Part shown: in pieces, positions 1 through 11,289 of the stretch | Layout: each line of letters starts with the position of its first letter | Numbering within the stretch: position 1 is the first letter of the stretch | Assembly: GCA_964036155.1 (NCBI GenBank) | Contig: OZ038423.1 | Coordinates: 7,145,249-7,209,248, forward strand | Source of the DNA: Diploscapter coronatus | Taxonomy: Eukaryota; Nematoda; Chromadorea; Rhabditida; Rhabditidae | Direction: 5' to 3' | Length of the DNA stretch: 64,000 nucleotides | The notes under the pieces: model-generated | The model's database searches: none | What the model saw: only the letters and a program-made list of their open reading frames with translations | What the model was told of the DNA's origin: nothing | Made by a program: the position numbers and the translations under genes

Positions 1-1281
1 GTCGTGAGACATTAGATCGCCAGTCACCACGATGTAATCGAGCTGAAAATGAATAACAGCTTGGCTCTCAATGACAATTCCTCATACTTTTCCATTTGTA
101 GCCACAATATGATCGAGCATATTTGTGAAAAGATAGTAGGGGGCGTCGCAGTTTCCGATCGAGCCCCAATACCCGGCTGGTCGTTTGATCCCTTTCGTCG
201 TGCCACTGGCAGCATTTCCTGCATTGACTTCCTAATGTAATAAGCTCATTTTCATTTTCGAAATTAATTTTCTCACATTTGGGACGTCCTGCGGCCTGCA
301 GCACTGCGGAGTGTCGCAGTCAGCTTCGAGTCCTGGTGTGTAATACATATCTAAGTGCAAGTCTGTCAGATGAAGCATGCGAAGAGTTGGTTTTCCTGAC
401 TGAAAGTCTCCTTTATCAATAAGATTGCTCTTCGATTCATACCGGAACTGGTGTTTTCGGCACAAATGGCGGCGCATTTCCTGGCATAGGTAATAGCCAT
501 GTTGCAACGAGAGGATCGTAAGGATTTCCACAGTCTAAAATATTAGTCGAATTGAGGATCGCAATTCTATTAAGAACGAATCGATCATCGAATGAAACTG
601 TCATAGAAGTTGGGTATTCGTAAAATACTCGACAAGAATATGAACTTAGCCATGATAAATTGAAATGAGTTTTGGAAGTAGCATTCTTATTTTTTTTAAC
701 ATTGTCATAAATTGCATATATTCCATTTCTTACGCTGATTAAAATTTGATACATCTTTAAAATTTCGTCTTCTTTATCTTTATTAATATTTTCATGCTTT
801 CTGAATAACTAAATAATCACTGACCGTCGATCAAGAGTCCGCATATTTGATTTGGAGTGATGATAATCTGATCTAGAATCCATAGAACTTCATCACGAAA
901 ATCGCTTATTATGTAGGTGCACACAAAATTGTCCTCAATCTTAAAGGTATCACAGACAATTACGGCCAGATCTCCACTAAATTGTAAGATTTTGTCAGGT
1001 AGATTTAGAAAGCTTCACAAACAGGCATTCTTTTGTCGTTTTATCGCCCCAGCTTTCATGGAGAAGATCGACCAAGAAATTGCATTCAGTACATTCCGAA
1101 CTTTCACTTTTAGATCCTGAAAAGATGCTGTTAAAGTGTCTATTTTTGATATTACATTCCCCAATAAATAATACCTTAGTAGAAATTCAACGGTCTGATT
1201 TAATGGGTTTGATGAAATGATTACAAACAAACTCTCACCTCCGATAAATAAAAGAAGAGCAAACAAAAGCGACAAGTGCAT
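1..1281 (-). CDS. asm: Acid sphingomyelinase (partial, 3' end outside window)
   Basis: Secreted/lysosomal phosphodiesterase that cleaves sphingomyelin to ceramide and phosphocholine. Exons: 1281-1239, 1116-1023, 976-825, 534-443, 399-277, 231-88, 42-1; all junction phases agree. Exon 1 encodes a signal peptide (MHLSLLFALLLFIGG). Exons 2-3 form a saposin-B domain with its cysteines (CTECNF..., VCDTF..., then ITPNQICGLL). Exon 4 is the proline-rich linker (PKTPVP). Exon 5 opens the metallophosphatase domain with LTDLHLD, the first metal-binding motif, followed by the family CDTPQCCR cysteines. Exon 6 has the typical AGYWG motif, and the last visible exon ends in VVTGDLMSHD, the second metal motif. 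The catalytic remainder lies to the left of the window. No defect is seen in the visible part. Which of the several nematode paralogues it is cannot be told. Confidence 0.93.
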
Positions 1282-2106
1282 CCCGGCCGAATCAGGAAAT
1301 GTGCTACTGCAAAAGCAGCAGAAGCACATGCAAATGATAGATAGGCAGACTGATAAAGCTGGTAGAGTTGATAGACAGACGAAAGAGTGAAGAATGACTG
1401 ATAAGGGGATCGAAGCAAGAATGGAGGATGCTCTATGGCACAAAATACTTTAATAAAATGAATTTGGTCAAGATTTATGGTGTAAAATATCGTGAAGTGT
1501 CTGAAAATAACCAAATCTGATTCATCTAAATCAAGTTTGGGCAATATCATGAACTAGATTTATGAGGTTATTTGTAAGGTAATACTGTTCATAAGAGAAG
1601 TTCTTGTATCTTTATTCTAAATCATTGGTGAAGCCGAATTGATATTTAAAATAGCAGAGCTGGAATATAGATTTTTAAAAAATTTCGGAATCGAAATACT
1701 TCCTCAGCATTTTTCTGAACCGTAGTTGGAACCAGAATGGGCAAAAATTCGCCGGAATCTGAACCGGGATTCCGTCTCGCCCGTCTTCTAAATCTATCCA
1801 ATCCATTTGATATAAATATTTTCAACAAAGCACCGTCATTTGATTATTTATTCCCGATTTTTCTCTTTCAAAACTAACTCTATGACTCATGATGAATAAT
1901 TCGCAAGTTTACTATTCACGAGAATTCGCTCTACGATGTCACTAGCATTGTATATTTTTCATAGGCTAGCTCCAAGCTGGCCAAACACGATGGGGGATCT
2001 GCGCGCTCATACTAAAATCCGCAAACAGTTTCCGCAGTATAAAGCAGCACTACAGCTCATCTTCCGTTTTTATTGATTTTCTCCATTTTATGCTGTGTAA
2101 TTTATT
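1282..2106. other. Intergenic, divergent promoter region
   Basis: Lies between the sphingomyelinase start (minus) and the secreted DUF148 gene (plus). Open frames here are short and unlike known proteins. A TATA-like tataaa at about 2039-2044 lies some 65 bp ahead of the signal-peptide exon of the DUF148 gene and may belong to its promoter. Confidence 0.4.
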
Positions 2107-4971
2107 ATGTTCGACATTAATTTAATAATTATTCTATCATATCTACCACTTTCTACCTCACAATCTACCGATAATGCGGCATCATCAAGCGGGCAGGACT
2201 CGTCTTCGTATTTTGCTAGAGCTAGAAATGGAAGACTTCAACAGCTGAATTCGGGTTAGTCGATAATTTATGAGGTCTAGATTACATATTTGCGAACTAT
2301 TTTATGACATTGGTGTTATTTCGATTTTGGTTTAGAAAAAATATAAACGACATGTTCGTTTCCTTTTGAACAGCAGTCCATGGCTTCTCGGGATAAATAA
2401 CACTGACCAATGGACGTGTACTGGTACTGACTAGTAATTTTTACTAGCCACTACTAACTAGTATTGCTCAAAAATTGTTTTTACTGTGAAGTTAAAGCGG
2501 TAATTTCTTATCCGCTTCTAACAGTTTTAATCAGTAAGAAAATAGTGGCCAGTCAAAGTATCGTTATGGCAGTCACTTAAATTATTATTTGCCAATTACT
2601 GGTGAATTTTAGCCAGTACCGAGCAGTAATTTTTCTTGAGTTACCAACAAAAGTTATGCAGAATAGGAAATGGGGTCTTCGAGAAAAAAGCCTTGATTTT
2701 GTAGGCATCATATTTGATTTCCACTTCGAAAATTTTATATCAATAATTTAATCCTTAAAATGTCTAAAGTTTAGTCATCGAACATCCCTGACTTGAATGG
2801 GCAGATTTGCATTCAAGTCTTTCATTAATAATAAAATGATGCTAATTCATCATTCTCCGAAATGAATCAAGAAGGCTCCTAGAAAAAGATACCGGTTTCT
2901 CTAAGAAATAGTATGGAGAAGCAAGAGAAGGAAAGAAAAAAGCCGGTGTCTTTTTCTAGGAGCCATCAAGAATATGAATTTTCAGAACTATTTTCGAGTC
3001 ACGTCACTTACGAGCCATACTCAATTCCAACCGCCCCTAATCCAAATCGAGTTCTCCGTGATCAACCAGCTCCAATTTATATCAATCAAGCTATGGCGAA
3101 TTCACCAATCTTGGCTGAAGGCGTTTCGCAGTCGAATCAGAATCAAGAACAAATTATTCAGGTTAGAAATTTATTCGCTCAAAAGTGTTTTAGTAACTTT
3201 TTCCAGACAAGCGATTTCTTCCCCGATCCTAATTTTATTGCTCAACAGCGTCAGATCAACCCTAACTTTGGTCACAATCTTGTAAGCTCAAACCAAAACA
3301 ATGGTCAAAATTCGGGGAATAGCGGAAGCAACTATAACAACAGTAATAATTCGTCAAATTGGTCCTCGAATTCTGGAGCCTTCACCGGATCAGGCCCAAA
3401 TCAAAAGGCAATTCTGATCTCTAGAGCCCTCGGAGCAGATTACAAATATGGAAGTCAGAATCCCGGAAGCGGGAATGGAAATCAGCCGCAACCTGGGCAA
3501 GGACAAAATGTGGTCGTCGCTCCAGGAAACGGATGGCAACCTTTCCCTGGTTCAAACTCTGGAAGTTCTCAATCACAATCTGGAAATTTCGGTCTGCAAC
3601 AGCAGACATTTGGAAACCAGAATGGATTTTTGCCAAATCCTGCAACAAGCCCTGGAAATTCGAATAGCGGAAATGGTGCTCAGCCTCAGCCTGGAGAAAA
3701 TGTTGTCGTATCTAGTGGAGGAAGGAGCAGTAACAACGGATGGCAGCCCTTCCCGAACTCAAATTCCGGAAGTCCTCAATCACAATCTGGAAATTTCGGT
3801 TTGCAACAGCAGACATTTGGAAACCAGAATGGATTTTTGCCAAATCCTGCAACAAGCCCTGGAAATTCGAATAGCGGAGATGGAGTTCAGCCACAAGGAA
3901 CGACTTCGCAAAGCAACAATGGATTTCCCGATCAATCGACCCAGCAACAGCCGCTGACTCAAGTCGATCAATCATTCGTCAATCAGATTCGCGATCTCTG
4001 GAATCAATACTTCGGAAGCAATGTCCAGGAAAATGGAAGCAGCACCCCCGCTCAATCGACAGCATCTCCATCTTCTGTATTGAATAGCGAACCACACAAG
4101 TTCTTGTCGAATCCAGTAGCACTTGAAAACAATATGGCTATTCCAAGTTCAACCAATCAAAACTTCGCTTCAACTCAAGATAACTCTGCACAACGTGACT
4201 TTGTCTATGTCTATCCTGATGCAAGAAGTCTGCAGGATCCTAGATTCTCTCTGAGTCTATTAAGCGACCCATCGCGTCTGCCTCACTTTCTGCAAGAAGC
4301 CAATCCTGATCAAGTCTCGGCGTATCTCGCCATCACTACAAACACAGACTTGACGAAATCGGAACGAAACAGACAGCTCAACGAATGGCTTCAGCGACAG
4401 GATCCTGATGTTCAGGTGAAATTCTCATAATGCTACATATTCATACAAATCATCAATTATTTGAGAAGTTGTTTTTAACGACACTATTAACTTTTGATAA
4501 TATCCGAAGTCATAATTTTTTTCTGAACTAAAATCCCTCCTACAAAATGTTGGATAAATAATCTTCCCTACCTTTACTCTAACATAAATGTCTAATAGCC
4601 CCATATTATTTACTCACGCTGTAATGTTTTATATTTTCAAAATGCAATGAATTCATTGCAAAACAAATATAACTCACGATTTTAGACATCATTTCTGGCT
4701 GCCAACTCTGCACAACAGCGCATTTTGGACGAAATGGACGCAGCTCAGCAGCAAGCGGAGAGTAAGCTGTCATTGGAAGCAAAACAAGTGGCTCAACAAA
4801 TCAGGGTAAATTGATAAAAATGCCATTTCGCTAACTAAAACTATGCTTATTTAGGCCATACGATCGAATCAAAACATGACGGTGGCGGATGAAAATCGGC
4901 TCATTACCGAAATTTTGCAGGAAGTCCCAACAAATATTCGAAAGGAGCTTCAAGGATTTGCAAATTATTAG
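2107..4971 (+). CDS. Secreted N/G/Q-rich protein with C-terminal DUF148 (SXP/RAL-2) domain
   Basis: Certain exons: from 2883 or a little later to 3161, then 3207-4415, 4686-4805, 4855-4971 (stop TAG). The 3162-3206 intron is in frame (45 nt) and easily missed. The protein from Met2913 is about 564 aa. Residues 100-400 are low-complexity Asn/Gly/Gln/Ser with two near-identical internal copies. The last 150 residues match DUF148: an amphipathic helical unit (LPHFLQEANPDQVSAYLAI, then LTKSERNRQLNEWLQRQDPD), a coiled middle (AAQQQAESKLSLEAKQVA) and a second unit (MTVADENRLITEILQEVP). DUF148 proteins are abundant secreted nematode proteins, and some are allergens. An upstream exon at 2107-2254 encodes a convincing signal peptide (MFDINLIIILSYLPLSTSQS), but its donor phase does not join cleanly to the main exon. 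A small exon may be missing or the donor may differ, so the N-terminus is tentative. A polyA signal lies near 5037. Confidence 0.82.
2380..2660. repeat. Palindrome-rich intron segment, possible decayed MITE
   Basis: Contains many short inverted copies of actagtaattttactag-like and ccagtac-like words in the first intron of the DUF148 gene. The two ends can be partly aligned in opposite orientation. No clear target-site duplication is visible. Confidence 0.3.
3486..3885 (+). repeat. In-frame tandem duplication of a 64-70 codon unit
   Basis: Inside the DUF148 gene. Copy 1 is about 3486-3678 and copy 2 about 3679-3885. Each runs from QPQPG through WQPFP, NSGS, SGNFGLQQQTFGNQNGFLP and NPATSPGNSNSG. 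The second half of the two units (about 40 codons) is almost identical at the nucleotide level, which points to recent duplication or gene conversion. Confidence 0.85.
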
Positions 4972-5422
4972 AAGTTTTTTTTTTTTTTGAAATAATTTAT
5001 TCTGATAGCTTATCTGTAAATTATGTTTGATTTTAAAATAAAGATTTAAAAGGTCCATTTTACATTTTCTAACAATTAATTACTTTGCATATTAATAATA
5101 TGTAGATAATTAGAAGTATTGGTCATAGAAGACGACCAACTCTGCCTGTATTTTGTGATGGATTAACTATTTCTGTTATATATTTTTTTTAATTTACTCT
5201 GAAATTACTATAAAATAAATATTGGATTTGGTTACAGAGTTTTTAAAATAAAATATTTTAGATAATATTTTTTGAGTTACAATTATTCTTCATCACTTCT
5301 GGATGTCTTCAAAAGTTGTCTGTATCATGTTCATCGAATTAGAATGTACGAAATTGAGTAAAGATACTTTTATTAAATCATATGAAAGTTACGGAAACTT
5401 AAATGTATTGAAATTGAAGATT

Positions 5423-6663
5423 TCAGACATTAAATTTTCCGATTTCACTCCATTTATTCGTTTGTGGACCATATTCCTCGATTGAATTACAGAAATTTGA
5501 TGCTTGAAATCTAAGTTAACAAATATTTCGTATAAAGGTATGCAAAATCTCAGCTCACCCTCCGATGGCATACAATTTCCCGTTACCGACAATGAGCGAA
5601 TGATTGGATCTTGCATAACTCATATCTGCGATTTGAGAAATTCGACTTTCAACTGGAGCTGAGGGATCGAAACACAGACAGGATTCTGATACACCACGCC
5701 TAAGTATATAATGATACATTATTTATCATAAAATATTAACATTTTCCATCCTCCAGATATGTAAATTTTTCCATTTAGAGATGCAACTCCGAAATAGCCC
5801 CGTTCTTCTGGAATCTCTCCGATTTCAATCCATTCCTGTTCATCGTCTGATAACCGATATATCTTTCTATCATCAATAACTGAATATCCATAATTACAAT
5901 AATGAATATGCTATAATGTGACCGTATAACATTCCATCGTATGTTATTGTTTGAGCACAACTAATTGAAAGAGGAAAAGCAGGTCCTGTTTGCCATTTTC
6001 CATCTATTAAAACCTGAATAAACTATTTCATGGATTTTCATTCGATCTTCTTACATCAACTCGATCTGTATTTTCATTTGATTTAGGATCCTTTCCACCC
6101 AAATAATACAATTTGTCTTTGAAATAAGCGACAGATGCCCATTGACGCCATTCAGGAGGATCTGGTCCTGAAAAGAATGCAATAAAATTAAGCCAATCTA
6201 TTGGCTCTTTTGATGCTACCTCTAATGACTTCTCGAGCATTCCAATTAAAAATTTCAAACGATTTTTTATCAGAGCTAATTGCAAAAATCTAAAGTTTGC
6301 AAACTTGGCAATGATAAATAAAATAATCTACTTTATCTTTTGTAGTTGTTACTTCATGTGATCGTAAATAGTTAGTAAATTTCGCAATCTGCTTAACAGA
6401 ATTGGTATGCGAATTAAACAGACAAATTCCTCCTTCCCAAATTTTGTAGCTTTTATAAGGCACTAAATACTAAAATTAATTTTTGCTCATACAAGAAATA
6501 TTTTCCTACGATAGAATAAAATTTCCCTCTCGAGCGCTATCGGCAGATGTTTCTTGACTATTTGCATCATCCGTCTATTAGTCCAGGCCAATTGTCCCAG
6601 GTCCTTTAATTCGGGATATTCGCAGATCAGCAATATAATTTCGACTGGTAAATTGGCTAGCAT
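5423..6663 (-). CDS. F-box / kelch-repeat-like protein, copy 1
   Basis: Starts MLANLPVEIILLICEYPE, an F-box (residues 1-45), the Skp1-binding motif of SCF ubiquitin ligases. The C-terminal 280 residues carry kelch-like units (LYYLGGKD, ...YISGG..., LYAIGG). Introns of about 43-50 nt match those of copy 2 (26516-27858, plus strand). The stop follows SEIGKFNV. In the fifth intron the donor used by copy 2 (ttttgtatg) has become ttttatatg-like; an upstream gttaat at about 5740 restores a phase-correct join, so the gene still reads as intact. Probable role, inferred from the family: substrate adaptor for ubiquitination. F-box families are expanded in nematodes and often evolve by duplication, which fits three copies within 22 kb. 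Confidence 0.75.
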
Positions 6664-7342
6664 CTTTGTTAAGAGACCTAAACAATCACTATAGTATTAT
6701 TTTAAAATGGCAACAGTAAAAGAGTCGATTAAATGAGAAAATGCAATTAATGATTTTGAAATTGGTTATTGAAGAAAGGAGAATGAAACTACTAAATTGA
6801 TTCTTCGCAATTTTATCAGACTAAAAATCGACTCCTAAAACTGGAAGATGCATGCTGAAATAAAACTCCGTGTATTTACTTATCGATTATAAACCACGCA
6901 AATGCACACCTCGTGGCACCAAGTATTTTCCATGATAGTAACTTTATGATACCATTTGTATGCTACTGAAAACCTGTTGAATTTCAAAATAAGTTATTTG
7001 GAAGATGGGGGATTGTTCATAACATTCATTCGCATCGATGATACATAGTCTGATAACAACCGAGTTATTGAAATTGGAGTTGTTTTTTTTTCTCGATATT
7101 TGGTTCATTGAAAATGTATTCATATGTAGAAAGAGAAAATCCCGCCCACTCTGAAGACAAATTTAAAGAGTGATTTTTCGTCTTTTTTTTCAAAAATCTC
7201 TAGAAATTTTGCGAAGTGATTTTTTTCTGATTTTCCTTTTCCCACTATTAGATATGAGTTTAGGGAACATCTTTGCTTCCGGAACACGCTTCTGAAGCAC
7301 GAATTGGGCCGATCAAAACGTACAATGCAAATTTCAAATCGC
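6664..7342. other. Intergenic between F-box/kelch copy 1 and the Q-rich gene
   Basis: The 6664-6850 part is homologous, in inverted orientation, to 26310-26515 upstream of copy 2, so the duplication carried promoter sequence. I see nothing recognisable in 6850-7342. Confidence 0.5.
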
Positions 7343-10250
7343 TCATTCACGCTCATCGGGGAGAATGTGTATTTGATTTTTCTGAGAGGAAGAGAAGCAA
7401 AAACATTGCCGGCTCAGTCTATCCCTCCGTCTTTTTTTGTCAGGCGTGCTCGATCTCTTTCTGCTCTTCTCCTTCTTCGTACTCCTCACATTGTCCTGTT
7501 TCTTGGATGTCTTCTTTCTGTCCTCTTCACTACAATTTGAATCCGAAGAGGATGAGGAATCTGCAAATTTAGAAAATGACCTTTTAATTTACAAAATTCT
7601 TTGCAAATGAAAAGGAGTCTAGAAAAATTTCCATATCGTAACTAAGTTAAATAAAATTTCTTAGAAAGTGGTCAAATTCAAGAATTTTACAGTAGAAAAT
7701 GTCATGATGAAGAGATATTTTAATTTTCTACCTGACGAGCTCGGATTGTCAGCTACCTGCTCTTTCCTCTTTGCCTTCTTCTCCTTTTCGTGTTCCCTGA
7801 GAGTCTCCAACATAATTTCTTCCTTGTTCTCGTCGCGTTCTTCGAGAACTGCTAATATCATTCTCCTCAGCTCATCTTTCATCTTCTCTTGCAGAGTCGC
7901 TTCTGCCACGTCGTCTTTGTTCATGCTGAAATGTTTTCTTTTAATTTTGAAATTTTATTTGTTTCTCCTACTTCTGAGACGAGCTTCTAGCGACGCGACC
8001 CTTCTTGACGCCAGACGCAGCACGCCTTCTGCCGCGACCCTGCAATATTAATTCATTTTTTGAGCTTATTGTAAAATGGACTTTTTATTTTTCAATTATT
8101 ATTTCGCAGAAAAGATTGTAAAATGTATCAAAGTTTTGCTATTTCCCTCTTTTCTACCTGTCTGCAAAAGGGCTCAGCCGCGACTTCTGGCGAAGGGGAG
8201 CAGAAAAGGAAGAAATAACATGTAAAGATTATGTAATATGATGCTGGTTGATCAAGACAGGATCAAAGCTTACTTGAGTCATTGGCGTTTGATTTGGTGG
8301 AGCTTGCCGTCGAAAGGCGTTTGAAGTTGAAGGCGTCTGTGCCAGTTGTTGTTGCATACTATTCGATGGTGGTCGATTGACGGGTTGTTGCTGTTGCGGC
8401 TGCTGCTGATTGACTGATATCGGGCCAGCTAACATTTGAGAGCTACCGAGAGTGTTCGACGTAGTGCAGCTGCCGTTACTCGGGGAATTCTGAAGCAAAA
8501 ATTGATAATCCATGAAGATTTAAGGATTTTGCTTACCGAATGCACTGTGTGCAGGCGACGGATTTATTGTTTTCCTGCCGGTATCTTTCTCGGGTGCTAT
8601 CGAATGCACTATTTCTGTCCATGCGATTGACTTGAGCCCTTAGTCGTTTTGAAGATTTATTTCATCTTTAGAAATGGGACAAAAATAACAGAGTAGCCGT
8701 CCTCTGCCCTGTCCGATAGAAAGAACAAAGTTTTGGAGGCACGGTAGAGGAGGAGGTCATCTCTTTATTGAGGGATGACAAGAGAACAAAAGAATAGAGA
8801 AAAAGAGTGATATGGGAAAGTCGCTAGGTCAGGCAAATGGCAAAAGTTTCCTGACCAGCGAAAAGATCGAAAGATCAACACCAAAATTCAAAAAAAACGA
8901 TGAAAGAAGGTGCGATCGAGCACACACTGAGAACACGCTTGAAAGCCAATTCGCACTATTGTTACTGTGCATATTGTGATGAGGAGTTATGTTGTAGGAC
9001 ATTTGATTCTGAGGAGACATGACGTGGTTAGCCGAAAGATGAGATGGAGGCAAGACGGTCCCATTTGGTGTTCTAATTGAATTTTGAGCTTAAATTTTTG
9101 GCTTATTTGTTTCTTGAATTTCTTGGATACCATCATTCTGCGCCTGCACAGATGTAGGATTCGATGTTGAAGACTGATTTCCCAAATCAGAGTTCCCGAA
9201 AAGTTCATCGTCCAAGTCACCCCCAAGCTCGGGTAGCTTGGGGGTCGTCTAAAATTTAGCTTGATGGAAGTTGTTTTTTTTCGTTTTACCTCTATTATGA
9301 TATTTTTCCAAATATCCCGAAAGTACTGAGCTGATGATGAGCTCATCTGAATACTCGGGTTTTGTTTTCAAAATCCACAAAATCGTCTTACGTTCAAATT
9401 AGTTCTATTCGCTGGAGACGTCGCTTGTCGAAGAAATTGCGTTGGCGGCTGCTTAGGTTGAGCACAATTTCGCTGGTTCGGCGCATATCCGGAATTAACG
9501 TTAGCGGGAGGCATGGACGTTGTAGAAGTCGATGATAGAGTCGCACACTCTTGATTTTGAACGAAAGCCTGTGGTGGTACTGGTGGTGTGAAAAAGGCTT
9601 GCTGGGGAGGATACTGCAGGTTTCAGAATCATTGAATGATTATCTCGAAAAAAAAGATCCTCTCCATGACGGCTATTTACAAATCTCCCAAAATAAGATA
9701 GTAAGAAGGTTTAAGCAAAGATTTCTTTCGTAGTCGCATATAAATTTTGATATTCGACTAGCGCGTTTTGCCCCACGTCTACAAAAGCAAAGAAGATGCT
9801 TGGTTGCTTCGCTCGCATTCGGATTCTCACGCCTACAGATTTGGCAATTCGGAGAAATTCAATACGTATACTGGTGCGATTCAGCAATTAGATGTAAGTA
9901 TAATGCGGAAAAAGGTGGACTATGCCGGAAAGCAGGCAAGAATACTTAATTTTACGTCAGTTCAAGAAACTTTTTAAAGAATAGTCAACAAACTATTAGA
10001 TAATAAAGAAGTTGAAGGATGAACTTTCTACGAGTAAGAATCCTACCGAATGACCCATCGCGTTGATTCCATTTGATCTGAACGCAGGGTTTATATCATA
10101 TCCATTTTGGGGTAGGTTCGGAGCTGAATGTTGCTGTTGCATCATCATAGTACGAGAATTTGGCGGCTGCATGTAGTGCAGCTGAGGCGCCATTGCCTGT
10201 GGATCAGTAGAGTATTGCATCCATGGATTGGTCTTCTGCTTGGGAAGCAT
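7343..10250 (-). CDS. Putative nuclear protein: Q/P/N-rich N-terminus, coiled coil, Ser/Lys/Arg-rich C-terminus
   Basis: I do not recognise the family. Exons: 10250-10047 (starts MLPKQKTNPWMQYS, then QPPNSRTMMMQQQH), 9613-9392 (YPPQQAFFTPPVPP), 9346-9290 (AQYFRDIWKNIIIE), 9248 to about 9130 (TPKLPELGGDLDDELFG), about 9072-8937 (SHLSANHVMSPQNQMSYN), 8489-8275 (QQQPQQQQPVNRPPSN), about 8040-7975 (GRGRRRAASGVKKGRVARSS), about 7921-7733 (charged coiled coil, EKMKDELRRMILAVLEER) and about 7575-7343 (SSSDSSSSSDS, then KKEKSRKRSSTPDKKRRR). The first four exons and the last four join in phase. The junction between the TPKLPELGG exon and the SHLSANH exon is not resolved. Composition (poly-Gln, GRGRRR, strong NLS-like clusters) suggests a chromatin or transcription cofactor; this is inference only. 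A copy of a dispersed repeat lies in the intron at 8568-8900. Confidence 0.6.
8568..8900 (+). repeat. Dispersed repeat family A, copy 1
   Basis: Starts near tgccggtatctttctcggg and ends near gatcgaaagatcaacaccaa. The same about 330 bp sequence occurs at 25480-25860 (same strand) and 27925-28260 (opposite strand). No long ORF, so probably a non-autonomous element. It lies within an intron of the Q-rich gene. Confidence 0.7.
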
Positions 10251-10624
10251 TGTGTTTAGGCTGAATTGATGAAGATCAACATTTTCTTCGAAGATTTGTA
10301 GAAGAGCAATTGAAATTTTCACAAGATAAAATTTATTATTAGAATTTTTCTCTAATTTCGAAGCTGAATCGGGAGAAAATAGGAGCATAAATAAGGGGAA
10401 ATAAAGTAATGAGCAAAAGTTGTCGTCAGGTTCAGCATTTTGAGTACGAATTATAATTTGGCAAAGTATTGGGAGGGTTCACCTCACCGAAAATGAGTGG
10501 AAATTTCACCAACAAAATTTGAAGACAATATGCTATGCTTTCTTTTCATATTCTTTGCTCATGAAGAAAATAATCGAGATTCCAAGCAACCCTTCTGAGG
10601 TGAACATGAGCTCTTCCTCCTTTC

Positions 10625-11105
10625 AGTTCGTGCAAGCTTGACAAATTAAATTAGTTTCTGCATTTAATATTATGCTAGGCAACTCTCAGATACGAGTTCT
10701 TCCTCCTTTCAGTCTGCACACGTTTGATAGATGCAAAGGCCGAAATCCAATTCATTTCTGTATTTTATTTTAGGCAATTTACTGATTTGAGCGAGCTCTC
10801 CTTCCATCAATCTGCACAAAATTGGTGATGCAAAAGAACGAAGTCTATTTCCATTTCTGTATTTTATTTTAGGCAATTTACTGATTTGAGCGAGCTCTCC
10901 TTCCATCAATCTGCACAAAATTGGTGATGCAAAAGAACGAAGTCTATTTCCATTTCTGTATTTTATTTTAGGCAATTTACTGATTTGAGCGATCTTTTCC
11001 CCCATTCAGTTTACACGTTTGGTAGATGCAAAGGCCGAAGTCTATTTCCATTTCTGTATTTTATTTTAGGCAATTTACTGATTTGAGCGAGCTTTTTCCA
11101 TCAAG
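10625..11105 (+). repeat. 99-bp tandem repeat array upstream of chromodomain-like gene A
   Basis: The word aggcaatttactgatttgagcg recurs at 10772, 10871, 10970 and 11068, so the period is 98-99 bp. Units at 10772 and 10871 are virtually identical; outer units are diverged. Because 99 is a multiple of three, the minus strand stays open for 98 codons of a 33-residue repeat. This is most likely a by-product of the period, not a gene. Confidence 0.85.
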
Positions 11106-11289
11106 TCTCTCATCCCTATTGTATGGTTTTCTTTGCAATTATCTCTGCCTCCCTTTCTCCTTGACTTTCTCTTGAACTTTCTTTCCTCTTAACTCTTTCT
11201 CTTACACACACTGATTCTGTTCCATATTGGAATAACTTTTGACGACTAAGATAATTTCTTCGAGACAAAATTATTAGAGTAGCTTTCAG

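Noticed and set aside
1015..1443. Longer N-terminal extension of the sphingomyelinase from an upstream ATG
   Set aside because: The in-frame ATG at 1281 gives a clean signal peptide. The longer frame reads through intron 1 and out of the saposin frame.
3448..3957. 169-codon ORF in another frame of the DUF148 gene
   Set aside because: It is a shadow of the low-complexity repeat. The DUF148 frame continues into well-spliced conserved exons and this one does not.
10709..11005. 98-codon minus-strand ORF with a 33-residue repeat
   Set aside because: It arises because the 99-bp tandem unit is a multiple of three. There is no start context, no splice partner and no family, and the related array before gene B does not keep the frame open.
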